A stretch of DNA of 53,810 nt from a virus: the IMG/VR virus record IMGVR_UViG_3300010938_000051, positions 1 to 53,810 of that record; one strand, given 5' to 3'. This document shows, in pieces, positions 39,001-46,917 of the stretch. The notes beneath the pieces were generated by a model that saw nothing but the letters and a program-made list of their open reading frames with translations, was not told the DNA's origin and did not search any database. Every line of letters begins with the position of its first letter. The first letter of the stretch is position 1. Made by a program: the position numbers and the translations under genes.

Positions 39001-41253
39001 CAGGCGATCAAGGCGCTTCTCAATCGCGGTGTGAAGCAGGCCGAGCTTGACGCCATAGGGCTTAAAGAGGCCCTGTCCGGTGTTGAAAGGGTGACGCGCG
39101 ACGAGCTTGTCGATCTCATCCGTGCAAGAGTTCCATGGCTCACGGAGACCGTGCGAGAAGTTGGCGATTTTAGTCGCCAGCTTCGCGATGATGTCGAAGA
39201 TGAAATGGAAAGATGGCGTGATGATATTCTTGGCTCCACCGACCCTTATGTGAGTGAGATTAGGGGGAGAGACAGAGAATATATCGACAATCTTGATGAC
39301 TGGCGGGATTTTGCGGTTAAGCATGGCGCTGATGAAATCGATGAGATCGCATTTGAGAGGAACGAAGTAGAGGCGCTAGAAAATGCCGGCATGAAGTTTT
39401 ACAAAGTTCACATTGAATTTTACGACGGAAACAATGATTTTGTTGCCGGAGTAGCTCCTGATGGCACCGTCGGCGTTATAAGAGATAATGGTGACTCTTT
39501 GGAAATACTGGATGGCACACTCGATTCCTATGTCGCAAATATCAGAGAAAAAGCTGAACAGGATGCCTGGGATTTGATCAGAGGTCAGGAGCCGGAGCGA
39601 TATAGAGAAACACTCGCAGAAATATGGCGCAATATTGTTGCGGCGGAAGAAGATGCTCCGGAATGGCTTCCATATTCGCTAGACGTATGGAACAAGCAAT
39701 ATGCTGAAGTCATACTGAACCTTGACAAGCAGAAGAAGGTGCCGTTCCATAAGTCTGGTCATTTTAATGTGCCGAACATTGTTGGGCACATGCAGATAAG
39801 CTATGTAACGCATGCCAAAGATGGCGGCTCTGTTCTTCTAATAAATCAAGTGCAGTCTGATTGGGGGCAGGCACTCAGAAAACGTGGCCCGCGTGATGAA
39901 TATATGACAAATTTGCTGCAAGAAAAAATGAATGAGCTTGATGGACAAATCAAGAAACGAGAAGAGATTCTTGCAGCCAAAATAGATAGCGCCCTCACAA
40001 GCGATGTGCGCGAGACCATAAAGAAAACCCCCTTCTTTGGACGTGGCATTATCGAGTATGCAAGCTACGTCATAGCAAATAAATTTGTCCCGCGAAAAAT
40101 TGCTGACGATGTGATGAAGTTGATGAAAGGAATTTCAGATTTGTTGGAAGAAAGGATTAATACTCGTGCCAGACTGGAAAGTCTCATCTCATTGAGACCT
40201 GGGTTCCATCCTCTTGTTCGATCAACGGATCAGTGGGCGGCAACGACATTGCGGCGCGCCCTGGGGATAGCAGTCGAAGGCGATGCCAATTACATCGCAA
40301 TTCCGCACGGCGATACGGTTTTGAGTTACAATCCTGGCAAGCCTGAAGGAATGAGAATGTTCTACGGAACACCATCCGACAAAGGCATTGCTGGCATGGC
40401 CTTGGAGAAGATTATTCGTTCATACGACAAAAACGCTCCGCAGGCTTTTGTCGTTGATAGCCTGGAAAGCTCCGGCGAAATGCTTTCTTACAATGAAAAT
40501 GCCGTTGCCTCTGGCTATTTTGATCCTAAGAAAACGGGCTTCTGGCTGTTCCCGATCACGGATGAGGTCCGCAAGAATTTCCGCGAGGAGGGCGCGCCGT
40601 TGTTCGCGCTTTCCGGGAGAGGCATGGAAGGTACGCCCACCAAACCTGAGCCGGATTTCGGAGCCATTGCGCGAACGGTTGTCGATGCCGTCCGGCCCTA
40701 TCTGTCAGCGATCAACCGGATCGACAACATCGAACGGGACGCCAACGGGAACATTTCCGCCGTCATGCGGGATGGCCGGAAGTATGTGCTGATACGGGAT
40801 GCCGATGGCAACATCAGCAGCGTTTCCGAGATGCTTGCGCCGGTGGCCAATCTCGATGTGATCCGGGATGCGACGGGCTCGCTGAGCGGCTTGGTTGATC
40901 CGATCCGGCAGGCCATGTCCGAGCAGTCGAAGGCCGCGAGGGATGCCGTCGTTGAAACGCTCGCGCGGGCGGCCGGGTTCCCTGAGGACCTTGCCAAGAC
41001 CTATGCCGATCAAGTTCTGGATGCGGCCAGAGCCGCCATGGATGATCCGCAAGGGGCCGTGACGCAACTTTCCGATCTCTTGCAGCGAGCCTATCGGTCC
41101 ATGGCCGAGACGCAGGAACCAGATGCTCAGGCTCAGACGGCCTTGTCGCCGGTTGCCAATGACAACTATCCGGCCACGCCTATGGCTCTGGAAATGTTCG
41201 AGGCCAGCAAATACAGCGAGGCGGGCTTGCTTGTCTCTGCTTGCAGGGCATGA
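33091..41253 (+). CDS. Giant polyvalent ejected protein (2720 residues)
   Basis: Domains in order. Residues 1-245: gp16-like start with hydrophobic spans (about 153-190, 220-241). 438-615: ParB-like (DRIMVEGRPAQVRDMDPKTL, then IVLDGRARVALAQSL). 862-866: first zincin motif HEVLH, with EEAAAHAI near 912. 1155-1159: second zincin HEIQH, followed by GEVEAR near 1243. 1544-1595: KTWCTSSS...GDFWVLRDNG...IVEIQG block. About 1737-1857: beta-solenoid repeats. About 1975: VKQAELDAIGL. About 2249: QVQSDWGQALRKRG. 2371-2408 and 2484-2509: further LPD-like segments ending APLFALSG. These are the modules of polyvalent proteins delivered with phage DNA to disarm the host. Several parts are AT-rich. Confidence 0.75.
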   Translation: MYLDAKPINEFTESYALGEPTSFTDVFGSTLRDVLINTTSLSRSRTMEEAYDRRIDAIKTAGIPVDDLHNPIRYAPSVPRFTGKAEPYVDPDENFRRKLRELAEKYPDKAYIIEPDRDPKLDAYEIARKTREKSTEIALRYGSGAWLPSMAAGVVGGATDPINIASLAFGPWGTAGVGIKALLSMAAKQGLVNAGAQMMIEPFVARWNRESGVGYTPSDFAFNVGTAFLFGFGVDLGIRSAYRGLRRSFGHVPQLDPSGGVIGWGVPGAQLADPRGRPPAATPPPSVPSIDQNLVVRAARGDKDAQEKIWQQLNLPKDVEDTARKAASGDMEAVRKLAGDAGLLDDPTFKGALDRFELEGSQQAMDELDRALAEAGVRNPNREAYDSLMRQIQAVRSFVDPEEPVPRPQRIDAEPSPDVLALLDDAEFARVRGSNQHADRIMVEGRPAQVRDMDPKTLEIARDLKGLSDDVDRLKGLSWDQEKAGRVLAYETADGKIVVLDGRARVALAQSLEGETKVPAIVLREQDGWTRTQAENIAIARNITEGRGTLLRAAEVYRERPDLMDLLRAISDYDLIARNLAQLSDEAFARVRSGEIPPEVGALVAEHVPNRALQSPVLDDIQQSGLRDLGSIRQLLTDLVPSDTKAANDVLLGVPRDRVPDEMPLNAGAEVEDPNGPAAKAQAERLAQEHAEEAAANQAVLQQIGQINDRLDILRNQLQSAQPNERAQIEAQIREAEVEAAVAQGLMPREAADDYLAIAKREQIDKAVRDLTGIVPEDISIKVFSSYEDLPDALRAEAVQANANVFMQAFSLVKAAQSPEDRVAAMGLLERAKNAMAVEGFFVKDSVYLSLHALDPRGIIAHEVLHALRATNRITNKEIALLAKAARAANLAKDDIYRKVYAGRKDIDRFLDEEAAAHAIQARASGYDFGEQPNRIIDRIIAFFKRLAERLTGYKFLTPQDVMNAFMSGEMARRRMTRAAMEAGDISTLAVKDEKTMLALAGVNAITADSAKLAKARDMEINGKPREEIWKETGWFRAVDGKWKFEIDDHWDILPSGTEIGAWFAGGKVPVVRMMAMKGLSEAPLGDLIRHDALFDAYPALTRVLVKSDSTLPPNVNAAYNEVPPTISVNSLLIDAAGFPVKVEDFQKTLRVLLHEIQHYIQKVERFATGGDPISATPIYEGRFVNPILQRIKDLDDEIQRISPAKTIPDVIRLSDLAIELIDQRALLEKAARYTGYHRLAGEVEARTVSKRMLMTAEGRSRRPPWMDYDVPEGKQVVKFALAGSPMKIMDDLIKADERSDFGFYRSENGQIMFALSQKAKRLKADGTAAQWINRNEDAFKDWRPIFKEGLAGLRARVEEMWQAKTTPDEIAKTAAVDLKTYLEEQAQAGQNGMPEVQQAIAIYRANPEAATQQLNRQIGQMRLTQLNRWREYLTEDNPVYKDDPFFRDYVWKDVANLRPDRPDVPLPFDAAAIADVYGRVTNDPDNQSFGRLYEAALAERVKKSIDEGDKVTSTSGREWIRIPRTRKDDPEFQERVNQLRSLSCKTWCTSSSMAAPYLQMGDFWVLRDNGSTVMGLRFYEDKIVEIQGPANDGKIPARYIDEVDELAKKKPDMFSKEVMKPIEEAKKKAVAIARAKEYAKQGNALEAAKLLGYDALPRDNGMIEIAGFVSSTSENIDIIKDFVAHADRVDLRKDFELKNLASANDIELWDRASAPNLKHSVRSILIGEKINLPQFEHAKGSVEMGKGSSAPKLSYVRGKLAMDIRVSTPNVEAVGTDLIVYGNTDLSKLVYVGESATFYGKPKLGSLEFVGYTLHVREAIEMPNLKYVGYSADLRLDSEYPNLEFVGAELMLRKGGSRYPEVRLRSIEELDARPDIRKKFPKLKSINVREPVNAKRRLPLSEIETSAEGNAGIVDRVRQYIRSLFEAPMPDDKYGPMFALSGGREIDDLGYYSKALEEAKKLSGKMTPEQAIKALLNRGVKQAELDAIGLKEALSGVERVTRDELVDLIRARVPWLTETVREVGDFSRQLRDDVEDEMERWRDDILGSTDPYVSEIRGRDREYIDNLDDWRDFAVKHGADEIDEIAFERNEVEALENAGMKFYKVHIEFYDGNNDFVAGVAPDGTVGVIRDNGDSLEILDGTLDSYVANIREKAEQDAWDLIRGQEPERYRETLAEIWRNIVAAEEDAPEWLPYSLDVWNKQYAEVILNLDKQKKVPFHKSGHFNVPNIVGHMQISYVTHAKDGGSVLLINQVQSDWGQALRKRGPRDEYMTNLLQEKMNELDGQIKKREEILAAKIDSALTSDVRETIKKTPFFGRGIIEYASYVIANKFVPRKIADDVMKLMKGISDLLEERINTRARLESLISLRPGFHPLVRSTDQWAATTLRRALGIAVEGDANYIAIPHGDTVLSYNPGKPEGMRMFYGTPSDKGIAGMALEKIIRSYDKNAPQAFVVDSLESSGEMLSYNENAVASGYFDPKKTGFWLFPITDEVRKNFREEGAPLFALSGRGMEGTPTKPEPDFGAIARTVVDAVRPYLSAINRIDNIERDANGNISAVMRDGRKYVLIRDADGNISSVSEMLAPVANLDVIRDATGSLSGLVDPIRQAMSEQSKAARDAVVETLARAAGFPEDLAKTYADQVLDAARAAMDDPQGAVTQLSDLLQRAYRSMAETQEPDAQAQTALSPVANDNYPATPMALEMFEASKYSEAGLLVSACRA

Positions 41254-41262
41254 GGGGATCAC

Positions 41263-41610
41263 ATGATCGGACCATCTCCGCTTGATGCGGCACTGAAGCA
41301 TGTCGCGACGAATGCAACCCGGCTCGACATCTGCCGAGCGGAGCCGATCACGTATGAGGCGGCGATCGGCCAATCGTCACTTGGCCATACAACGGCTCTT
41401 TCCTTCATGGACCCTGAGGACATGCCGGGGGGGCGGCGGATCGTCTTGCGCGAGACACGCGGGCTTATCGAGCAGCGCGGCCGTCCAGGCTGGTGGGCGC
41501 TGAGCGGGAATGGATCGCTCCTGGCAACGGGCCAGATCGAAAATGCGTCGGAGTTGGTTCCTGGTATTGAGTTTGAGTTGCCTCCCATCACAATCGGACT
41601 CATGGGGTGA
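41263..41610 (+). CDS. Virion-region protein of unknown function
   Basis: A 115-residue protein starting MIGPSPLDAALKHVATNATR, then ITYEAAIGQSSLGHTTALSF, a Gly-rich middle and beta-strand stretches (PGWWALSGNGSLLATGQIEN). It begins just after the giant gene, with GAGGGG before the ATG. It resembles small beta structural proteins of head/tail regions, but no family is named. Confidence 0.55.
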   Translation: MIGPSPLDAALKHVATNATRLDICRAEPITYEAAIGQSSLGHTTALSFMDPEDMPGGRRIVLRETRGLIEQRGRPGWWALSGNGSLLATGQIENASELVPGIEFELPPITIGLMG

Positions 41611-41612
41611 CC

Positions 41613-42017
41613 ATGGCTATTCAATTCTCGACGGCTGTTGCCAACGCAATGCTCGATGCCATTGAAACGGCAATTGGAACATCAGCCGTTCTGAAGATCA
41701 GGACGGGTTCGCCACCGACGAATTGCTCATCGGCTGACAGTGGGACCGTTCTCGCGACGCTGAACCTTCCAGCGGACTGGATGGCGGCGGCTTCGGGCGG
41801 CAGCAAATCCAAATCCGGCACGTGGTCGGATTCGTCGGCGGACGCGACGGGGACGGCGGCTCATTACCGGCTCTATGCGTCGGACGGAACGACGTGCGTA
41901 CAACAGGGTACTGTGACGGCGACGGGCGGCGGCGGCGATCTCACGGTCAACAATACGTCGTTCGCGACGGGCCAGACCTTCACCATCACAAGCTTCACCT
42001 GGACGGCGCAGACCTAA
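41613..42017 (+). CDS. Small virion-type protein
   Basis: A 134-residue protein starting MAIQFSTAVANAMLDAIETA with GGGGTGA before the ATG; a GTG at 41607 also fits. It has a helical N-terminus, then beta-strand Ser/Thr/Gly-rich sequence (LKIRTGSPPTNCSSADSGTV, ...TGTAAHYRLYASDGTTCVQQ GTVTATGGGG). The pattern is frequent in phage neck or tail accessory proteins. The end (TFTITSFTWTAQT) is a beta strand. Confidence 0.6.
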   Translation: MAIQFSTAVANAMLDAIETAIGTSAVLKIRTGSPPTNCSSADSGTVLATLNLPADWMAAASGGSKSKSGTWSDSSADATGTAAHYRLYASDGTTCVQQGTVTATGGGGDLTVNNTSFATGQTFTITSFTWTAQT

Positions 42018-42018
42018 C

Positions 42019-42207
42019 ATGGACAAGACAGGATGGACGGCTCTTGAGTCCGCTATCTACGACATGGCGCGACTTTTTGAGCCGCTTGGAATCCGGGCGA
42101 TGACATTCGTGGTCGAAAACGGTGTCGTCAAGGTGACGGTTCGGGATGCCGAAATTGTTCGATACAACTCGGCAGCGAACGCCAAGCCTGAGGTTGAGAC
42201 TCAGTAA
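42019..42207 (+). CDS. 62-residue protein
   Basis: Starts MDKTGWTALESAIYDMARLF EPLGIRAMTF, then VVENGVVKVTVRDAEIVRYN. It overlaps the next gene by the bases TAATG. Probably a small structural or assembly protein; no family recognised. Confidence 0.55.
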   Translation: MDKTGWTALESAIYDMARLFEPLGIRAMTFVVENGVVKVTVRDAEIVRYNSAANAKPEVETQ

Positions 42208-42896
42208 TGCCGGCGGTCAGGACTGGTACGCCTTCACAGGTTGATGCGTCCGGCGGCAATGGCTCGACATCCGTTACGGTGCCAGCGGATGCGACGGCGG
42301 TGGTTGCGTTCTGGGCTCATTGGGACGGGAACGCCGGCTCGACGTTGTCGGGACTCACTCTTAATGGCGTCTCCTTCGCCATCCAATCCCAGCTTGCCGA
42401 GGGGCACGTCAGCGATCACTCGGGCTGCGGGGTCGCAACGCTCGTCAATCCGGCGACGGGATCGCAGACTTTTGCCTGGACGTGGAGCGCGGGCGGCGCG
42501 CGCTCGGAGGGCGGCTGGATCGTCCTCGTCTACATCAAGGGCTGCGACACCACGAGCCTTGTTCGCTCGAACCGCCTCAACACGAACACGGAGGGCACGG
42601 ACGTCAGCGTCACCATCACGACGCAATCAACCGATCTCGTGTTGGCGGCGGCCCAAAGGTATAATACTGGCGGCGCCAATCCTATCCTCGATGGCACGGT
42701 CTTCATCGACAATGCATCGCTGAACTCGCATCTCTATGACGTGTCCACGGTGACGGCCGGGGCTTCCTCGACCACCGTCGCCATGACGGGCGAGTATTAT
42801 TCGTCAATATCGGCAATTGCTATTCGAGAGGGGACAGCTTCCGCAAGCTCTCTCATATGGATGCCAAGGCACATGCAACACATGCTGGTTAGATAG
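42207..42896 (+). CDS. Beta-sandwich virion protein, paralogue of 48516-49235
   Basis: A 229-residue Gly/Ser/Thr-rich protein of beta-sandwich type. It opens AVRTGTPSQVDASGGNGSTS, continues TAVVAFWAHWDGNAGSTLSG LTLNGVSF, then TFAWTWSAGGARSEGGWIVL VYIKG, and ends YYSSISAIAIREGT. The gene 48516-49235 shows the same order (SVSYVTSRSI, VAIAWGGSAERTISALTVAG, then TIAVTFSGNVDWGAYSIYRV), so both may be related receptor or glycan-contact appendage proteins. Sequence identity is low. Confidence 0.6.
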   Translation: MPAVRTGTPSQVDASGGNGSTSVTVPADATAVVAFWAHWDGNAGSTLSGLTLNGVSFAIQSQLAEGHVSDHSGCGVATLVNPATGSQTFAWTWSAGGARSEGGWIVLVYIKGCDTTSLVRSNRLNTNTEGTDVSVTITTQSTDLVLAAAQRYNTGGANPILDGTVFIDNASLNSHLYDVSTVTAGASSTTVAMTGEYYSSISAIAIREGTASASSLIWMPRHMQHMLVR

Positions 42897-42905
42897 GGGT
42901 GGGCT

Positions 42906-43388
42906 ATGGGACGAATCTACACAGCTACATTTAAATCAACGGCAGTGACCGCGACGCAGGATTTGTTTGAAATCGCGGCTCCAACGGATGCCGTGGTGGT
43001 CGTACATTCCTGGCATCTGTCGCAATCGACCGAAACGGGTGATTCGGCCGAGGAAATGCTGATCCTGACCACGAACCGCGGCGTCGGCTCGGTCACGTCC
43101 GGTTCTGGCGGCGCGACGGTCACGCCACAACCGATTGAGGACGGGGATACAGGCTTTGGCGGGACCGTCGAACGCAACAACACAACGATCATGGCGGCGG
43201 GAACCGGCACACTCGAAGAACTGGAGGTCCACGTCTGGAACATCCGGGTGCCGTTCTCGATGGTCTATACGCCGGAGACGCGACCAAAAATCTCGCCTGG
43301 CAACCGATGGACGCTGGAGTTGGAGTCAACCCCGGCTGACAGCATCACCATGTCCGGCACGGTGATCTTCGAGGAAATCGGCGGCTAA
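42906..43388 (+). CDS. Virion appendage protein
   Basis: A 160-residue protein starting MGRIYTATFKSTAVTATQDL FEIAAPTDAV, followed by VHSWHLSQSTETGDSAEEML and FGGTVERNNTTIMAAGTGTL, ending SITMSGTVIFEEIGG. The layout matches a common family of small phage tail-associated proteins. The function is unassigned. Strong GGGG before the ATG is weak as a ribosome site. Confidence 0.65.
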   Translation: MGRIYTATFKSTAVTATQDLFEIAAPTDAVVVVHSWHLSQSTETGDSAEEMLILTTNRGVGSVTSGSGGATVTPQPIEDGDTGFGGTVERNNTTIMAAGTGTLEELEVHVWNIRVPFSMVYTPETRPKISPGNRWTLELESTPADSITMSGTVIFEEIGG

Positions 43389-43391
43389 GAA

Positions 43392-44360
43392 ATGACTGGC
43401 GTCTTCCGGAGGCCATTCCAGCGGCCTCCGCACCCGCAGAATCCTTCTCTCGGCACGCTAACCGCTGCCGGAGTTGTGACGGGTGATGCCGCACAGACAA
43501 TCACCATCACTCAGGTTGCGACCGGCGACCTTGAGATTGCTGGTGATGCGACGCAATCCATTGTCATCACGCAAACGGCGGATGGCAGTCTGGAAATCGC
43601 GGGAGACGCCAGTCAGAATATCGTCATCAGTCAGAGTGCCGCTGGCGAGATTGGTGAGATTGGCGAAGCCTCGCAATCCATCATCATCTCGCAGACGGCG
43701 ACCGGCGATCTTGAAATCGCGGGCACGGCCTCTCAGAGCGTCACGATCACTCAGACCGCCGCTGGCGATCTCGAAATCGCCGGCACGGCTTCTCAGAGTG
43801 TCACAATCAGTCAGACAGCGGCGGGCGAGCTTGAGATTGCCGGCGAAGCCTCGCAGGCGATCACGATCACTCAGACTGCGGCCGGATCGTTGTCGGATGG
43901 CTTGGAGGCGGAAGCTTCTCAAAGCATCATCATCAGCCAGACGGCGACGGGCGATCTTGAGATCGCCGGCGAGGCGTCACAGGCGATCATTATCAGCCAA
44001 ACGGCTGATAGCTACAATTCAACACCATCGACGCAAACGCCTCCTCAGACTGGCGGCGCGATGCGCTATGCGGCGAGTGGTCGATGGGTGCGTTCGGACC
44101 GCGACACGGCTTTCCTTGCCGCCCAGGATGTTTACGGACGCGGTGTTACAAGCCGCGTCACGCTCGGCTGGCCCGCCAAGCCGGAACAGCCTGCAGCCGA
44201 GCCGGAGAAAGCGCCCGCGTTCCCGTCCATTGCTGTTCTGTTGCCGGTCATGGCGATGGGGGCCGCCGTCGTTCCGCCTCCGGTTCGGATCAGACGGGAC
44301 GACACACGGGAAGTCTATAGACTCCTGCGAATGCTTGACGTAATGAAGAGAGCCGCCTGA
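43392..44360 (+). CDS. Beta-helix repeat protein
   Basis: A 322-residue protein with nine 20-residue repeats at 32-206 (DAAQTITITQVATGDLEIAG and variants), each A-x-Q-x-I-x-I-x-Q-T-A-x-G-x-L-E-I-A-G. Such regular strands suggest a beta-helix or ladder. The end (about 260-305) has a hydrophobic stretch (FPSIAVLLPVMAMGAAVVPP). The gene is coded by about 60-base DNA repeats. Probably a fibre or adhesin-like tail component; the number of repeats may vary between isolates. Confidence 0.7.
   Translation: MTGVFRRPFQRPPHPQNPSLGTLTAAGVVTGDAAQTITITQVATGDLEIAGDATQSIVITQTADGSLEIAGDASQNIVISQSAAGEIGEIGEASQSIIISQTATGDLEIAGTASQSVTITQTAAGDLEIAGTASQSVTISQTAAGELEIAGEASQAITITQTAAGSLSDGLEAEASQSIIISQTATGDLEIAGEASQAIIISQTADSYNSTPSTQTPPQTGGAMRYAASGRWVRSDRDTAFLAAQDVYGRGVTSRVTLGWPAKPEQPAAEPEKAPAFPSIAVLLPVMAMGAAVVPPPVRIRRDDTREVYRLLRMLDVMKRAA
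43485..44010 (+). repeat. Nine tandem 60-bp coding repeats
   Basis: The units encode the 20-residue repeat of the preceding gene. Unit 5 and unit 6 (around 43725-43845) are almost identical at DNA level, so recent duplication or copy correction is likely. One unit (seventh) has two extra codons. Confidence 0.8.
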
Positions 44361-46840
44361 TGAGTCTGGAAGACTGCATTGACAGTGCCTATCAGCAAGG
44401 GCGGATCACGCTGGAGGAAGCCACGGCGCTCAAGAAGCGGTACGACAACCTTGCCAAGCGCATTCTCGATCCGACGCGCGTCAAGGGGCAGTTGCTTGCA
44501 GAGCTTCAGGCAGAGGCCAAGCAGAAGGAGCGGCTGGCGCTCCTGACGGAGACGGCACGCAAGCGCATCCTCGCGGGCTTGACCGAATACAAGAACCTTC
44601 ACGGCGAGATGGCCAGTGCGCTCAAGTTCCTCATCGAGCATACAGGCCAAGCCCGGTTCATGGATGTTGAGACGCAGCGCAAGGCCATTCTTGGCGAGGC
44701 GCTTTCCGAGCTCGACAAGCTTCTCTTTGAGTTCCGCAAAGGTTGGCTGCTCGGGCATTTGCGTCGCGGGACTGGCGAGACGCGCGTGCGCATGGAAAAC
44801 GTCATACGTGAGCTTGCGCACGAAAAGACCAATGACAAGATCGCTGCGGGCATTGCTCAAGCGGTCGAGAAGGTCTTTGAAAGCCTGCGTATCAGGTACA
44901 ACGAAGCTGGCGGCATTATTGGCAAGCTCGAACGATACATTCTCCCGCAAAGCCACGATCAGACGGCGCTCATTTCGGTCGGGGAAGATAAGTGGGTCCG
45001 GTATCTTCTCGACAATGACATGCTCGACCGGAACCGGATGGTTCATCCTCTGTCTGGCCGCCCGATGACGGATAGCGAGCTTGAGGAGGCATTGCGCATT
45101 GCCTACAAGCGGATCGTGACGGATGGCTGGTTCGACCACGACCCATCCGGGAATCCTTTCGCACATGCGGCTCTTTGGAAGCAGCACTCCGATCATAGGT
45201 TCATTCATTTCAAGAATGCGGATATGTGGTTCAAGTACATGAAGGACTTCGGCGGACGGGCCGATCCGTTCGAAGTGATCATGGCGCACATCTCGATCAT
45301 GGCCAGAGACATTGCGGCCATGGAGGTTCTTGGGCCGAACCCCATCGTGATGCTTGATTATCTCAGGCAAGTCATCATGAAGGATACGGCGCAGCAGGGC
45401 GGCGATCTGAGCGCCGCCAAGCGGCATATCAAACGCGCCGAGGTCATGTGGGATCACTACCGGGGAACGCTCAATGTCCCGGAGAATCCCCGCTTTGCGA
45501 ATGTCATGTCCGGGCTCCGCAATTTCGTCACGTCGGCTTCGCTCGGCTCGGCGTCCTTGTCGGCCTTGTCGGATTTCGCGTCCTCGGCCGTAACGCGAGC
45601 ATTCGTTGGAATGAGCCGGTCGCGGTCGTCCACCTTCAAGGTGATCTATGACGTGATTACGCATAACGCCGAAGACCGCACTCAGGCGATCCGGTCCGGT
45701 CTCATCCTCGACGAGGCCATGCATGGCATGTGGTCTCAGGCGCGTTATGCCGGCGCGATCAACACGCGCTCGATCACGGGATTCCTCGCGGATCGGACGG
45801 TGAACCTGTCCGGGCTGGCGGCTCTTACGCAGCGAGTGAAGCACGCTTTTGGCCTTGAGTTTCAGGGGTTTATGGCGGACATGAGCGGCAAGGCGTGGGA
45901 TGAGTTGCCGGATGCCGCTCGCCGCACGCTCGACCGGCACGGCTTCATACCCGACGAGTGGGACAAGATCAGAGCCGTCAAAAAGTACGAGCCTGCTCCG
46001 GGAGTGTTTTTTCTGAGGCCGAATGAAATCAACGCCACTCTCGGGCGGGAGCTTGCCGAGAAGTATCTCCGGATGATCCTCCGCGAGATGCTTTACGCTT
46101 CGCCGGAAGCGACAATCCGTTCGACAAGCCTTGTGCTGGGCGAGACGAAGCCGGGAACGATCATCGGCGAGCTGGCAAGATCAGCCTTCCAGTTCAAGTC
46201 CTTCTCGATTGCCATTCTCATGTTGCATGGCGCGCGCATCGCCTCGGAGTTGCAGGCAGGCCGCCGGTGGACTTCGGCAAGCTATGCCGCGACGATGCTG
46301 ATTGTCGGGACGATGCTCGGCGCGGTGGCCATGTCCTTAAAGGACATTGCGGCCGGCAAGGATACACGGCGCTGGAAGGATGAGGAGACGTACAAGACCG
46401 CTGAGTTCTGGGGGGCGGCGCTGTTGCAGGCTGGTGGACTCGGCATCTGGGGTGATTTCCTGTTCGCCGATCTCAATCGGTACGGGTACGGGGTGACGAC
46501 GACGCTGGCCGGGCCGTTGGCCGCCCGGTTCGACCAGTTGCGCAATCTGGGTCCCGGCAACGTGAAGGAGATTCTTGGCGGGGACAAGGACACTCATGCC
46601 GGCAGGGAGTTCGTTCGGTTTCTCCGGCAGAACACGCCGATCATTGGAACCCTTTGGTATCTGAAGCTGGCCTACAATCGCGTCCTCCTGGATCAGTTAC
46701 AGGAGGTCCTTGATAAGGATGCCGCCAATGCCTTCCGGCGGTCGATCCTAAAAGAGCGTAGAGACTATGGCCGGGAGTTCTGGTGGCCGCCCGGCAGCAT
46801 GAGTCCACGTGCGCCAGAGCTGAATGTCTTGCGCGAGTAA
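44360..46840 (+). CDS. Internal ejection protein, gp16 C-terminal-like
   Basis: An 826-residue protein. Helical N-terminal half (LEDCIDSAYQQGRITLEEAT ALKKRYDNLA, AELQAEAKQKERLALLTETA). Conserved C-terminal part has TKPGTIIGELARSAFQFKSF SIAILMLHG, YAATMLIVGTMLGAVAMSLK DIAAGK, RRWKDEETYKTAEFWGAALL and RFLRQNTPIIGTLWYLKLAY, the end seen in gp16-like internal proteins of podoviruses. It should be ejected with the DNA. The stop overlaps nothing; a 77-base gap follows. Confidence 0.75.
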   Translation: MSLEDCIDSAYQQGRITLEEATALKKRYDNLAKRILDPTRVKGQLLAELQAEAKQKERLALLTETARKRILAGLTEYKNLHGEMASALKFLIEHTGQARFMDVETQRKAILGEALSELDKLLFEFRKGWLLGHLRRGTGETRVRMENVIRELAHEKTNDKIAAGIAQAVEKVFESLRIRYNEAGGIIGKLERYILPQSHDQTALISVGEDKWVRYLLDNDMLDRNRMVHPLSGRPMTDSELEEALRIAYKRIVTDGWFDHDPSGNPFAHAALWKQHSDHRFIHFKNADMWFKYMKDFGGRADPFEVIMAHISIMARDIAAMEVLGPNPIVMLDYLRQVIMKDTAQQGGDLSAAKRHIKRAEVMWDHYRGTLNVPENPRFANVMSGLRNFVTSASLGSASLSALSDFASSAVTRAFVGMSRSRSSTFKVIYDVITHNAEDRTQAIRSGLILDEAMHGMWSQARYAGAINTRSITGFLADRTVNLSGLAALTQRVKHAFGLEFQGFMADMSGKAWDELPDAARRTLDRHGFIPDEWDKIRAVKKYEPAPGVFFLRPNEINATLGRELAEKYLRMILREMLYASPEATIRSTSLVLGETKPGTIIGELARSAFQFKSFSIAILMLHGARIASELQAGRRWTSASYAATMLIVGTMLGAVAMSLKDIAAGKDTRRWKDEETYKTAEFWGAALLQAGGLGIWGDFLFADLNRYGYGVTTTLAGPLAARFDQLRNLGPGNVKEILGGDKDTHAGREFVRFLRQNTPIIGTLWYLKLAYNRVLLDQLQEVLDKDAANAFRRSILKERRDYGREFWWPPGSMSPRAPELNVLRE

Positions 46841-46917
46841 TGGCGTTCCTGGCGCAAATCATGTAGCGGTTTCGTGTGCTGCGTCCTGCGTTTCACGGCT
46901 GAACCTGCGGGGCGAAA

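Noticed and set aside
44315-45940. Long frame opposite the gp16-like gene
   Set aside because: Antisense shadow of a well-supported gene, with no own ribosome site or domain.
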